Positions 27,950-36,864 of a DNA stretch of 64,000 nucleotides are shown here, in pieces (the first letter of the stretch is position 1; every line of letters begins with the position of its first letter). The DNA is from Sporosarcina cyprini. GTDB lineage: Bacteria > Bacillota > Bacilli > Bacillales_A > Planococcaceae. The position numbers and the translations under genes are program-made. The stretch covers positions 124,001-188,000 of the forward strand of contig NZ_JAKMHX010000018.1 in NCBI RefSeq assembly GCF_022048975.1. Reading direction: 5' to 3'. The notes beneath the pieces were generated by a model that was not told the origin of the DNA, searched no databases, and was given only the letters and a program-made list of their open reading frames with translations.

Positions 27950-28852
27950 ATGAAAAGTAAACCGATTTACGTGGAAATTCATATAGATGCTGACGTGGAT
28001 GAAGTTTGGGAAGCGTCCCAGGATCCGTTTCTTCATTCCCAATGGGATCTGCGCTTTTCTTCCATCACTTATTTGCCTAAGAAGGATGGGGAGCCCCAGT
28101 TGTTTACCTATGAAAGAAAGGTCTTGCCCTTCTATTCCGTGCAAGGCTGGGGGAAGAGCTCAGGTGTTTCGAATCAACCGGACGGCAGCCGTTCTTCTGC
28201 CCTTCATTTCGGGACGGATCAATGGTATTCTCCCATTAAGGAAGGAAAAGGATATTGGAAGTATGTACCTGAAAACGATGGCACGACATTTTTGACGCAA
28301 TATAACTATGATGCTACCTTCGGCAAAATGGGAAAAGTTCTAGATACATATATCTTCCGGCCGATGATGGGCTGGGCGACCGCCCTCAGTTTTGACGTTT
28401 TGAAAAGATGGCTGGAGAAAGGCGAATCGCCGGCTTCCCAGTATTTACGTTTTTTCACTGCATATGGCCTGTCTATTTTTTTCGCATTTATTTGGATGTA
28501 TCAAGGGCTCATGCCTAAGCTAATCGGAATGCACCCTGAAGAGCGTTCCATGATTAGTTCCGCGTTGCATTTGACAGATGCCCAATCGGCTAAAGCGGTT
28601 GTGGCGGTTGGAATTATGGAAGTATTATTCGGTCTTTTCTGGCTCGTTTTTCGAAGAAAAAGACACCTATTTGCTTTGCAGCTAATCGTTTTTCCTCTTC
28701 TGACGATTGGCGCAATCCTTTCCAGTCCAGGAATTGCGATTGATCCATTCAATCCCGTTACATTCAATCTAGCATTATTTGTCTTATCATGGATTGGCTA
28801 TGTCAACAGCGATCGTTTGCCTACTGCTACAACATGTAAGAGAAAGCGGTGA
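27950..28852 (+). CDS. SRPBCC domain fused to DoxX-like membrane domain (YndG-like)
   Basis: A 300-residue two-part protein. Residues 1-150 are an SRPBCC/START-like ligand-binding fold (YVEIHIDADVDEVWEASQDP). Residues about 165-300 hold four hydrophobic helices of DoxX-like type (FFTAYGLSIFFAFIWMYQGL and following). The ATG at 27950 has GAGGTG at good spacing. It begins a three-gene operon with the DUF4166 gene and a YndJ-like gene, matching yndG-yndH-yndJ in B. subtilis. Function unknown; the layout suggests a membrane-linked lipid or quinone-like ligand. Confidence 0.78.
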   Translation: MKSKPIYVEIHIDADVDEVWEASQDPFLHSQWDLRFSSITYLPKKDGEPQLFTYERKVLPFYSVQGWGKSSGVSNQPDGSRSSALHFGTDQWYSPIKEGKGYWKYVPENDGTTFLTQYNYDATFGKMGKVLDTYIFRPMMGWATALSFDVLKRWLEKGESPASQYLRFFTAYGLSIFFAFIWMYQGLMPKLIGMHPEERSMISSALHLTDAQSAKAVVAVGIMEVLFGLFWLVFRRKRHLFALQLIVFPLLTIGAILSSPGIAIDPFNPVTFNLALFVLSWIGYVNSDRLPTATTCKRKR

Positions 28853-28856
28853 AAGT

Positions 28857-29465
28857 ATGTCGATCTATCAAGAAATACTCGGGGATCGCTTCGATCAATT
28901 GCACCCTAAGCTGCAAAAACGGTATCGGATCGAGGATGGCTCCCCTTTTCGCGGAACGGGAATGATGCATGAAATAAATGGTGGTCCTGCATGGCTTTTT
29001 CCGTTATTTCGGCTGGGCGTACGTTGGAAGCTGTTATTCCCAGAACACGGAAGGGCCGTTCCCTTTACGGTGACCAACCGTTTTCAATTCGGAAGAGATG
29101 GCGAGCAGCAGATCCACTGGGAGCGGATTTTTCACTTCCCAAAGAAAAAGCGCTATTTCAATGCCTTGATGAGTTTGGATCAAGATCGTTCCATCATTAA
29201 GGATTACTTAGGGGAGCCCGCCCTTGTCTATTCCGATTTACTTTTCACAGTTACAGATAATAAGGAACTGCTGATTCAGTCCAAGGAACAGCGACTTGTA
29301 ATCGGAAAGCTGGAAGTGCCACTGCCTTATGCTTTACAAGGGCTCGCTACGGTCCATGAAGGGTACGATGACTTGCGTGACGTCTATACCATCCATGTCC
29401 GTGTCCGCAATCCGTTACTTGGCCATCTCTTTTCTTACAAAGGGGAGTTTGTGCAAGATGCGTAA
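28857..29465 (+). CDS. DUF4166 domain protein (YndH-like)
   Basis: A 202-residue soluble protein. It begins MSIYQEILGDRFDQLHPKLQ; family blocks include RGTGMMHEINGGP, FTVTNRFQFGRDGEQQIHWER and RVRNPLLGHLFSYKGEF. The start lies 4 bases after the upstream stop, and the stop overlaps the next start. The upstream in-frame extension to 28779 overlaps the preceding gene and is rejected. Unknown function; some DUF4166 proteins are fused to saccharopine-dehydrogenase-like enzymes. Confidence 0.8.
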   Translation: MSIYQEILGDRFDQLHPKLQKRYRIEDGSPFRGTGMMHEINGGPAWLFPLFRLGVRWKLLFPEHGRAVPFTVTNRFQFGRDGEQQIHWERIFHFPKKKRYFNALMSLDQDRSIIKDYLGEPALVYSDLLFTVTDNKELLIQSKEQRLVIGKLEVPLPYALQGLATVHEGYDDLRDVYTIHVRVRNPLLGHLFSYKGEFVQDA

Positions 29466-31017
29466 ATTTGCGTTATCTCATCTACTGCTATTTTTATTCA
29501 TTGCGCTCGCAAGTACCAATCCGTGGCCGTTTCTGCTTTTAACTGCGGCTCAGATAGTCTATGTACCTATCATGCTCAAGCTGGTCATGAAGGATGATGG
29601 GTTTGCTCGTATTTATCCATACTTCGCCATACCGGCTTATGTTTCAGTAGCGATTCTGCAAATTGCCGATGTATCGTGGGCCATTGTGCCGGCAGGGATT
29701 TATTTGCTTTTTACACTCGCCGTTGCATCCTACGGGGTCACTCGTTTTTGCCGAAGAGGATTTACGAACGTGGAAGAATTTTCAATTGATCTCGGATTAA
29801 TTTACCTCGCCATGGGAGGAGCTTGGTTCTTTGCTTATATTGGCAATATCGACACCGGTTTTTCACCTCTCCTCACCTGGCTGACAGCAATCCATTTTCA
29901 TTATTCGGCTTTTCTGCTTCCCGTCTTTATCGGACTAGCCGGTCGTATTTCCAAACCGTCCCGTTTCACGCTTTACGCTGGACTGCTGTTAGTTGCCCCG
30001 ATGCTCGTAGCCATTGGGATCACGTTTTCAAGATGGATTGAACTGCTTTCCGTTTTGGTCTATATCATAGGTTTAATCGGGATGACTATCATTGTTTGGA
30101 GAATTAAACGGATTCCTCCGGCCCAGAAATGGCTCATACGAGTGTCGTTCGCGTCCTTGCTCGTGACCATTTTGTTTTCCTTGCTCTATGTATTAGGAAA
30201 TGGATTTGGATTGACCGCTATGACAATCGATGACATGCTGCGATTCCACGGCATCCTAAATTGCGTCATTTTTGCTTTATTCGGCGTCGCCGGCTGGGTT
30301 ATCAATCCTCCTGAGCCTGTTTATCAACCGCCCTCTTTTCCCATCAGTAACATACGCGGTAAGCAAGTTGTGGAGCAATTAGGAACGTCCGGAAGCGGAA
30401 AAGGTCTAGTGGACGATATGAAGCTGTATCAATTACAGGGGGGCGCTCCTCAAATCGCTGATTTCTATGAAAACACGAGGGAGTATCGTTTGTTCGCGAC
30501 AGTCCGTTGGCACACCTGGTTTAAACCGTTCGCTTGGATGTATTCATGGATTAGCCGAAGAACAGAGCAGATTAATTTGCCGACGCACGGCCGGCAAGTG
30601 GAGATGACGGGAGATGTGATCCAGTTGCATGACCGGCTGGATGACAGAGAAAACGTCAGGGCGTGGATTCGGAAAGTGGAGGAACAGTATGCCTTCATCG
30701 CTCTGTATTCCTTCCATCATTCTTCAAATGGCAAGCCGTATATGAATATTGCGCTGCCGCTACCTTTTACGAATATGACAGGTGTTTTGGAACTGATTGG
30801 TACAGACGAGGGATTGATTTTGACAAGCGAACGCATCTCCCCCACTTCAGATGCAGGCATTTATTTGATAGGCAAGAAAGGGTATCGGTTCAGGCTGCCG
30901 CTGGAAGAACGTTTTAAGGTGACTGCAGAGGAAACTGGAACCTTGCAAGCAGAACATCACATGAAACTATTCTCAACCCCTTTCTTGACGATCGACTACA
31001 CCATCTATAAAAAATAA
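29458..31017 (+). CDS. YndJ-like membrane protein
   Basis: A 519-residue YndJ-family protein. Residues 1-290 hold about nine membrane helices (FALSHLLLFLFIALAST onward). Residues about 300-519 are a soluble domain with YQLQGGAPQIADFYENTREY and THGRQVEMTGDVIQL. The ATG at 29458 overlaps the DUF4166 stop by 8 bases and follows AAAGGGGAG; the frame upstream of it lies within that gene. It ends the yndGHJ-like operon. Confidence 0.83.
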   Translation: MRKFALSHLLLFLFIALASTNPWPFLLLTAAQIVYVPIMLKLVMKDDGFARIYPYFAIPAYVSVAILQIADVSWAIVPAGIYLLFTLAVASYGVTRFCRRGFTNVEEFSIDLGLIYLAMGGAWFFAYIGNIDTGFSPLLTWLTAIHFHYSAFLLPVFIGLAGRISKPSRFTLYAGLLLVAPMLVAIGITFSRWIELLSVLVYIIGLIGMTIIVWRIKRIPPAQKWLIRVSFASLLVTILFSLLYVLGNGFGLTAMTIDDMLRFHGILNCVIFALFGVAGWVINPPEPVYQPPSFPISNIRGKQVVEQLGTSGSGKGLVDDMKLYQLQGGAPQIADFYENTREYRLFATVRWHTWFKPFAWMYSWISRRTEQINLPTHGRQVEMTGDVIQLHDRLDDRENVRAWIRKVEEQYAFIALYSFHHSSNGKPYMNIALPLPFTNMTGVLELIGTDEGLILTSERISPTSDAGIYLIGKKGYRFRLPLEERFKVTAEETGTLQAEHHMKLFSTPFLTIDYTIYKK

Positions 31018-31039
31018 CGGCGAGGGCAGCCCCCGCCGT
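31017..31039. terminator. Bidirectional terminator between yndJ-like and argH
   Basis: GC-rich hairpin ACGGCG.../...CGCCGT followed by TTTTATTT on + and by a T-rich run on minus. It lies between two convergent stops 32 bases apart. Confidence 0.85.
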
Positions 31040-31049
31040 TTTTATTTGC

Positions 31050-32381
31050 TTATTGATCCCCTACTTCTTTCATCAAACCTTTATTCCCTTTGGATAAAAT
31101 ATTTTCATAGTCGATGTACTCGTAAATATCGTCACTGATCGAATCACTGAATGACGAAAGTTCTTCTACTGTCAGATCCTCGATCGCCTTGCTTTCTGTT
31201 TCGCAATAAAGGATGATCTTACCTACGATCTCGTGGGCATCCCGGAAAGGTGTGCCTTTGCTGACGAGGTAATCAGCCACTTCCGTCGCATTCAAAAATC
31301 CGCCTTTGATCGCTGCTTTCATCCGGTCTGCATTGACCGTCAGCGTATCAATCATTTTCGACATGATTTCCATGCAATCCAGTACCGTATCGAGCGCATC
31401 GAAAAACTGCTCTTTATCCTCTTGCATGTCCTTGTTATATGTCAACGGCAGACCTTTCAAAGTTGTTAGCAAAGCGAATAGCGAACCGTAAACCCGGCCC
31501 GTTTTTCCACGAATCAATTCAGCCGCATCTGGATTTTTCTTCTGCGGCATAATGCTGCTGCCGGTTGAATAGGCGTCTGCCATCGTGATGAACTTGAATT
31601 CCTGGCTGCTCCAAAGGATCAATTCCTCGCTCAGACGGCTCAGGTGCATCATGATGATAGAGAAGTCGGACATGAGCTCCAGCATATAATCGCGGTCGCT
31701 GACGCCATCGAGAAAATTATCGACGGGTTTGGAGAAATTCAGCAGCATGGTCGTGACATTGCGGTCGATTTCATGTGTCGTCCCGGCAAGCGCGCCGCAG
31801 CCCAATGGATTTTCATCTAGCAATTCCATCGCATTGGCAATCCTTTTTTTATCCCGCTTGAACATTTGCTCATAAGCACCTAAATGATGTCCGAACGTTA
31901 CAACCTGTGCACGTTGCAAGTGGGTATATCCCGGCATAATCACATTATTCGTTTTTGCCTTCGCATGTAAGGAGTCAATGAGTGCCTGCAAACCATCCAT
32001 CACTTCCACTGCTTTGTTCTTCGCATATAGCCTCATGTCGACCGCCACTTGGTCATTCCGGCTGCGGGCCGTATGCAGCTTTTTCCCTGTTTCGCCGACA
32101 CGTTCCGTTAAATGAACTTCAATAAAGGAATGAATGTCTTCATAGTCCCCTTCAATTGGCAGCACGCCCGATTCGATGTCATGCAGAATGGACTCGAGAC
32201 CTTGCACGAGCAGGTCACCTTCTTCTGGTGTGAGCAGATCGCAATGCACTAGCATGGTCACATGCGCCAAGCTCCCCGCAATATCCTCTCTGTATAATCT
32301 ATAGTCAACCGGCAGCGATGTATTAAACTGCTCCATAATTTCATCCGCCCGGCTAGTAAAACGTCCGCCCCAAAGTTTCAT
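31050..32381 (-). CDS. argH: Argininosuccinate lyase
   Basis: A 443-residue fumarase/aspartase-family enzyme that splits argininosuccinate into arginine and fumarate. The signature GSSIMPQKKNPD, the catalytic region TARSRNDQVAVD and YTHLQRAQVVTFGHH are present. It starts at ATG behind AGAGAGGTTG. argG, usually its operon partner, is not next to it; it has its own promoter and ARG-box-like site. C-terminus slightly shorter than in B. subtilis. Confidence 0.95.
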   Translation of the reverse strand: MKLWGGRFTSRADEIMEQFNTSLPVDYRLYREDIAGSLAHVTMLVHCDLLTPEEGDLLVQGLESILHDIESGVLPIEGDYEDIHSFIEVHLTERVGETGKKLHTARSRNDQVAVDMRLYAKNKAVEVMDGLQALIDSLHAKAKTNNVIMPGYTHLQRAQVVTFGHHLGAYEQMFKRDKKRIANAMELLDENPLGCGALAGTTHEIDRNVTTMLLNFSKPVDNFLDGVSDRDYMLELMSDFSIIMMHLSRLSEELILWSSQEFKFITMADAYSTGSSIMPQKKNPDAAELIRGKTGRVYGSLFALLTTLKGLPLTYNKDMQEDKEQFFDALDTVLDCMEIMSKMIDTLTVNADRMKAAIKGGFLNATEVADYLVSKGTPFRDAHEIVGKIILYCETESKAIEDLTVEELSSFSDSISDDIYEYIDYENILSKGNKGLMKEVGDQ

Positions 32382-32394
32382 GTATATTCAACCT

Positions 32395-32450
32395 CTCTTT
32401 TGTATATTTATTCATATGAAGTAGTATAAAGATTTTTCTCAGATAACGCA
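32395..32450 (-). promoter_or_regulatory. argH promoter and ARG-box-like operator
   Basis: Minus-strand TTGCGT and TATACT (32423-32428) are 17 bases apart. Between the -10 and the ribosome site lies CATATGAATAAATATAC, close to the remembered Bacillus ARG-box (CATGAATAAAAATKCAAK). The -35 is weak. Confidence 0.55.
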
Positions 32451-32539
32451 AGGAGACGTGGCATGTTATTCCATACCATGATACTACAAAAAATAATGAA
32501 ATGGCTTCCTCCTGCCCATTCTCCAGTTAAATCAAAAAG

Positions 32540-32568
32540 TTGCTCGCTTTCTCTAGGAATGGTATGCT
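32540..32568 (+). promoter_or_regulatory. Promoter of the CDF leader transcript
   Basis: TTGCTC (32540-32545), 17 bases, TATGCT (32563-32568), in front of a terminator-bearing leader. The stretch 32382-32539 holds the argH control region and nothing else recognisable. Confidence 0.55.
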
Positions 32569-32642
32569 GAAAGGACCGACTAATAAATGAGGGATTATCT
32601 TGAATACATCCATCTTACAATACAATGACTGTTTAAATCGCT

Positions 32643-32678
32643 AAACCCTTGACAACTCTATGTCAAGGGTTTTTGTTT
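32643..32678 (+). terminator. Terminator hairpin in the leader of the CDF gene
   Basis: Perfect 12-bp stem AAACCCTTGACA / TGTCAAGGGTTT, 6-nt loop, then TTGTTT. No + strand gene lies upstream, and the CDF gene starts only 38 bases later, so it either ends a short RNA of about 100 nt or attenuates the CDF gene. Confidence 0.75.
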
Positions 32679-32710
32679 CCTATGGGAAAATTCAAATTGG
32701 AGGGCTAACA

Positions 32711-33625
32711 TTGTTGAATACTGAACACAATCATGGACATTCTGTCGCTTCTCTCGTTGCTATTTGGATCAGCCTCATGAGCAATATTGTCCTCACCATT
32801 TTAAAAATCATTGTCGGCATCCTGTTTAACAGTCCCGTCCTTTTAGCGGACGGCTTTCATAATGCCGGAGATGTGGCAGCCTCCGCCGCCGCTCTGACAT
32901 CCATGCGTATCTCAAAAAGACCAGCCGATGAGGACCATCCTTACGGTCACGGGAAAGCTGAAGTTATTGGTTCTGGGATCGTTGCCATCATTCTCGGGAT
33001 TGCCGCATTGTATATTGCCTACGAATCCATTATGACATTCTTTGAAGAGCCGGCGAAGGCGAGTGTCATTGCATTAATTACAGCAATCGTTTCACTCGTC
33101 TGGAAGCAAGTTCTCTATATCTACACGATGCGTGTCGGCAAAAAGACAAACAGCAAGGGGCTGATTGCTACCGCCTACGATCATTTGGCGGATGTCTATG
33201 CGTCTCTGGCAGCTGTTGTCGGGATCGGGCTGGCATTGATCGGGGATATGTATCAGATCGGTTTCCTGTCATACGGTGATCCGTTTGCGGGTGTCGTCGT
33301 ATCTGTCCTCGTCTTGCGCCTCGCCTACGAAATCGGCAAGGAATCAATCGACATTTTAATGGAGAAAAATGTGAGCCATGAGCGTCTGGAAGAATTCGCG
33401 AAACTCATCCGTTCATTTCCTGAAGTGAAACGGATCGATCGGCTGCGGGCACGGGAACACGGCCACTATATCCTTGTCGATGTCAGAGTAGGAGTCAGCG
33501 GGGAACTGACGATCCAGGAAGGGCATGACATTTCAAGTGCGATACGGAACTTGATACTGAAAGAACATGATGATGTCGATGAAGTGCTTGTCCATTTGAA
33601 TCCATGGTACCCTGATGAAAATTAG
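32711..33625 (+). CDS. Cation diffusion facilitator (CDF) family metal transporter
   Basis: A 304-residue CDF protein with six N-terminal membrane helices and a C-terminal cytoplasmic domain. Metal-site residues appear as LLADGFHNAGDV and DHLADVYASL (HxxxD/DxxxD pairs), and DEDHPYGHGKAE is the family loop. It should export Zn, Co, Mn, Fe or a similar divalent ion by proton exchange. The TTG at 32711 lies 6 bases behind GGAGGG and is preferred to the upstream open frame, which runs through the leader hairpin. Confidence 0.9.
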   Translation: MLNTEHNHGHSVASLVAIWISLMSNIVLTILKIIVGILFNSPVLLADGFHNAGDVAASAAALTSMRISKRPADEDHPYGHGKAEVIGSGIVAIILGIAALYIAYESIMTFFEEPAKASVIALITAIVSLVWKQVLYIYTMRVGKKTNSKGLIATAYDHLADVYASLAAVVGIGLALIGDMYQIGFLSYGDPFAGVVVSVLVLRLAYEIGKESIDILMEKNVSHERLEEFAKLIRSFPEVKRIDRLRAREHGHYILVDVRVGVSGELTIQEGHDISSAIRNLILKEHDDVDEVLVHLNPWYPDEN

Positions 33626-33676
33626 ACCAACTTTCAGCGTATGCGCTATACTGGTGAATGAAAAGGAGTTGCTTTT

Positions 33677-34240
33677 ATGTTAAAAGAACGACTAGAGGAA
33701 CGATTAGCATCAACAGATGGCCCCGTCTCCCTCTTTCCAATCGAGAAAGATTATGCAGAGCGGCATGGTTTGATTTCCAGTCAGCATATTGCTGAGAGAG
33801 AGTGGAGCTTCCAAACAGTGGAACGCTGTTTGAAAGAAACGGAAGAGATGATTCAAGCAGAATCGGAGAATTTTTTAGATAAACCGATTTCCATATTACA
33901 CAATCCGATCGAGGAATTTCTTTATATTGACTCAGATGATTTTAAAACGGTGAAGGTGGACGGGATGGCATTAGAGGTGGACGATGTTTTCAAAGTCTAC
34001 ACTGCCCTTTTTGGCCTGCAGCTTCAGAAAAAATGGCAGGAAAAAATTCAGACCTATATTGAAAGTAAATTATCGGAAGGTCCTTCCAGTGTCCTATTTG
34101 ACACGGACGGCACGTTTAGCGTGAACATCTCCCTGAATGGGCTGGATGGATTCGATGAGAAGCTGGCGATAAGAGAAGTCGTATCTCTTATTTACAATTT
34201 TCTTTTTGGACTTCTTGAAACAATAGAGGCCGGAAATTGA
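33677..34240 (+). CDS. Conserved hypothetical protein
   Basis: A 187-residue soluble protein that I cannot assign to a characterised family. It has a helical N-terminus (MLKERLEERLASTDG), a central FLYIDSDDFKTVKVDG and a beta-like FDTDGTFSVNISLNGLDGFD before a final helix. Similar short Bacillales proteins are sometimes labelled aminotransferase, without catalytic evidence here. The start follows AAAGGAG. Its stop overlaps the next start in TTGA, so it is coupled to the methyltransferase gene. Confidence 0.7.
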   Translation: MLKERLEERLASTDGPVSLFPIEKDYAERHGLISSQHIAEREWSFQTVERCLKETEEMIQAESENFLDKPISILHNPIEEFLYIDSDDFKTVKVDGMALEVDDVFKVYTALFGLQLQKKWQEKIQTYIESKLSEGPSSVLFDTDGTFSVNISLNGLDGFDEKLAIREVVSLIYNFLFGLLETIEAGN

Positions 34241-35181
34241 AGCCTGCTAATCAGGAGTTCATTTACACCTACATCCGCCACATAGATGAACACGATCTAT
34301 GCAGGCTGGAAATGCGGTCTTTTTTCGGAACACATAGCGAGTCGAATGTATTGAAGAGTGAAGTGAAGATCGATCCAAGCCGCAGCCCCTTCATGAAAGA
34401 GCGGTTGGAAGTGTTATGGAGTTGCGAGAGCTGGGAAGGGTTCCTTTCTCAAGCTGGAGACTTCATCCCACCTACCACTTTCAAAACAACCTGTCTGAAT
34501 ACGATGGATATGGAAGAAACGAAGAAAATTCCTCATCCGGACAGGCGCAAGCTGGAACGCGAAGTAGGTGAATCCATTCAAGGAGAAGCGGATTTGCTGG
34601 AGCCGTCCATTGAGTATGGTTTTATTCAAATGAACGGGAAATGGTACTTTGGCTTATTGGAAAGAAGCTTGCCTATTTGGAAATCGCATGAGCAGAAGCC
34701 CCATATGTATTCAACAGCATTGAGCACCCGGCTTGCCCGGGCAGTGGCAAATATTGCAGTGCCGCATCCAGCTGGAATCCGTGCCATCGATCCTTGCTGC
34801 GGAATCGGCACAGTACTTGTGGAGGCCCGTTCGATGGGAATTGATATTGTCGGCCGGGATATTAACCCCCTTGTTTGTAAAGGTTCCAGAAAAAACTTAG
34901 CATACTTTGGATTATCGGGTGAAGTGGTAAAAGGGCCGATTGCCGAAGTAAGCGATACATATGACGTGGCGATCATTGATATGCCGTACAATCTGTTTAC
35001 ACATATTACTTCTGAGGGACAGCAATCGATTCTTACGGAAGCCCGCAGGATTACGGATAAGCTGGTCGTTGTCACGATTGAACCGATGGATCAGATGATT
35101 CAAAATGCGGGGTTTACAATTGTGGACAGATGCATTGCCAAAAAAGGCACGTTTGAAAGGCAAGTAGTCGTTTGCGAATAA
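34237..35181 (+). CDS. Trm11-like SAM-dependent RNA methyltransferase
   Basis: A 314-residue protein with a Rossmann methyltransferase domain in its C-terminal half: motif I AIDPCCGIGTVLVEA, motif II region GRDINPLVCKGSRKNL, and catalytic motif IV IIDMPYNLF, a variant of the (N/D)PPY box of N2-guanine/N6-adenine RNA methyltransferases such as Trm11. It starts at TTG 34237, overlapping the previous stop. A tRNA or rRNA substrate is inferred from the family. Confidence 0.82.
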   Translation: MKPANQEFIYTYIRHIDEHDLCRLEMRSFFGTHSESNVLKSEVKIDPSRSPFMKERLEVLWSCESWEGFLSQAGDFIPPTTFKTTCLNTMDMEETKKIPHPDRRKLEREVGESIQGEADLLEPSIEYGFIQMNGKWYFGLLERSLPIWKSHEQKPHMYSTALSTRLARAVANIAVPHPAGIRAIDPCCGIGTVLVEARSMGIDIVGRDINPLVCKGSRKNLAYFGLSGEVVKGPIAEVSDTYDVAIIDMPYNLFTHITSEGQQSILTEARRITDKLVVVTIEPMDQMIQNAGFTIVDRCIAKKGTFERQVVVCE

Positions 35182-35207
35182 ATTACAAATCTGTATCAAC
35201 GTAACAT

Positions 35208-35250
35208 AAAAAAGGTGAAAAAACCGAATTGGTTTCTCCACCTTTTTTTT
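35208..35250. terminator. Bidirectional terminator between methyltransferase gene and pepA
   Basis: Stem built from AAAAAAGGTG and AACC against GGTT and CACCTTTTTT, with T runs in both directions, located between convergent stops. Confidence 0.8.
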
Positions 35251-35266
35251 CGGACATACGTCTCGC

Positions 35267-36640
35267 TTACTCCGAAATTTTCACTGTATAGTCCGCCAGC
35301 AATCTTGCTCCATAGCCTGTTGCGGATTTTGCATAGTAGCCTGATGCAGATGAATGATCCATCATGCCCGCCATATCAACGTGGAGCCACTTGCTGTTTT
35401 CAGGTACAAACCGGCGCAAGAATAAACCGGCTGTAATTGATCCTGCAAAATTCAATGTACTAATATTGTTCATATCCGCATAGTCGCTCGCCAATGTTTT
35501 ATCATAGGCATCCACAAGCGGCATCGGCCATACAAAGTCGCCATTTTCGTCTCCGACTTTTTTCATGACATGAGACAATTCCTCGTCTCCGAAGACTCCG
35601 CCCAGTCCTGTGCCAAGCGCATTGACAATGGCGCCTGTTAACGTCGCAATGTCGACGATATATTCAGCTTCCAATTCGCCTGCACGAAGTAAGGCATCCG
35701 CCAAAATGAGGCGGCCTTCCGCATCCGTATTACCAACCTGGACTGTTGTCCCGTTTTTATAATGAATTACTTCCCCAGGATACACTGCCGTATTATCCGG
35801 TGCGTTTTCGACGATCGGAATCAATGCAATGACATTCACTTTTGCATTGGATTGGACAAGTAGCTGCATCGCACCTGCTACTGCCGCCGAACCTCCCATA
35901 TCCATCCGCATATCGCTTAAATCCTTGCCGCTTTTCAAGCTGATGCCGCCTGTATCGAACGTAACGCCTTTCCCGACTAATGCAACCAATGGCTTGGATG
36001 CGTCTCCTTGATAAGCAATCTCCACAAAGGAAGGGCTGTACTTGGATCCGCGGCAAACTGTCAACACGCCGTTCATCTCCATTTGCTCCAGCTGCTCCTT
36101 GCCATAGACAGTCACTTCTGCTGATGTGCCGGCAAATTTCTCCTTCAGCACCTCTGGGTACGTTTCCGGGTTCAGCACATTGGACACTTCATTCATCAAA
36201 TCACGGGAGAAAGCCATAGCCGTTGCACGGATCTGTCCAGCTTGAACCGCCTCTGCAGAGCCTTCCACTTCCAGTTCAGCTTTGCTGTCATCCGCTTTGG
36301 ATTTATACGAATTGAATCGGTAGGAACCGAGTTCCCAACCTTCGACAAACGCAGTGACTGCTTTTTCTTTATCTAGTTTTGCGAAAGCCGCAGCAATTGT
36401 ATCGTCCCCTACTAATGCCTTCTCCACTTTTTGCGCTGCCAAATCGCGAGCAATGTCGCCTGCAATGGAACGGACTTTTTCAAGCGTCAAGTCCTTTTCT
36501 TTCACTTCCTTCAGGACAACAACTTGCTCATCATCAAGCAATAACGAACAATGCGCACCTTTTTGTCTGGAGACATATTGCTTACGTGCCTCATTCTCTA
36601 CTACCCTTTTGTCATTCTCTAATAAAATTGTCACAGCCAT
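35267..36640 (-). CDS. pepA: Leucyl aminopeptidase (M17 family)
   Basis: A 457-residue two-domain M17 aminopeptidase. The C-terminal catalytic domain has VGKGVTFDTGGISLKSG, MRMDMGGSAAVAGAM and the family signature NTDAEGRLILADAL, supplying the two-metal site. The N-terminal domain (1-150) is more variable. It removes N-terminal residues, preferring leucine, and helps peptide turnover and glutathione or Cys-Gly breakdown. ATG 36640 follows a G-rich site; the TTG at 36646 is less likely. Monocistronic. Confidence 0.93.
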   Translation of the reverse strand: MAVTILLENDKRVVENEARKQYVSRQKGAHCSLLLDDEQVVVLKEVKEKDLTLEKVRSIAGDIARDLAAQKVEKALVGDDTIAAAFAKLDKEKAVTAFVEGWELGSYRFNSYKSKADDSKAELEVEGSAEAVQAGQIRATAMAFSRDLMNEVSNVLNPETYPEVLKEKFAGTSAEVTVYGKEQLEQMEMNGVLTVCRGSKYSPSFVEIAYQGDASKPLVALVGKGVTFDTGGISLKSGKDLSDMRMDMGGSAAVAGAMQLLVQSNAKVNVIALIPIVENAPDNTAVYPGEVIHYKNGTTVQVGNTDAEGRLILADALLRAGELEAEYIVDIATLTGAIVNALGTGLGGVFGDEELSHVMKKVGDENGDFVWPMPLVDAYDKTLASDYADMNNISTLNFAGSITAGLFLRRFVPENSKWLHVDMAGMMDHSSASGYYAKSATGYGARLLADYTVKISE

Positions 36641-36711
36641 TCTCAAAAACCCCCAACTTATTTATTTCGACTCTAGAAGTAGTTTATCATATAGTAAGGA
36701 TTTTGAAAGAA

Positions 36712-36864
36712 TTATCTTTTATCTGCAATAACAAGGCAAAATGTCGCAAATGGCCCTAAAAGTAGGGACAGAAGGAACCAGTTCAGTCCGCTCCTGTTTT
36801 TTCCTTGAGCGATTCCTGCATTAATGAGTGACAGCGTTCCCCATCCAACGAAGTATTCATTCAT
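36712..36864 (-). CDS. Small 50-residue membrane protein
   Basis: An unlisted 50-residue frame. It begins MNEYFVGWGTLSLINAGIAQ, has a polar GKNRSGLN turn and then a single hydrophobic helix LLSLLLGPFATFCLVIA with a basic end (DKR). Its ATG at 36864 is 8 bases after GGAGGG and overlaps the stop of the upstream gene by 8 bases, typical of translational coupling. Similar short helices with an N-A-G-I-A-Q-G-K pattern occur in Bacillales. Function unknown. Confidence 0.8.
   Translation of the reverse strand: MNEYFVGWGTLSLINAGIAQGKNRSGLNWFLLSLLLGPFATFCLVIADKR

Noticed and set aside
32569..32710. NiCo or yybP-ykoY riboswitch before the CDF gene
   Set aside because: The conserved bases of these aptamers are not seen; only a promoter and a terminator hairpin are supported.
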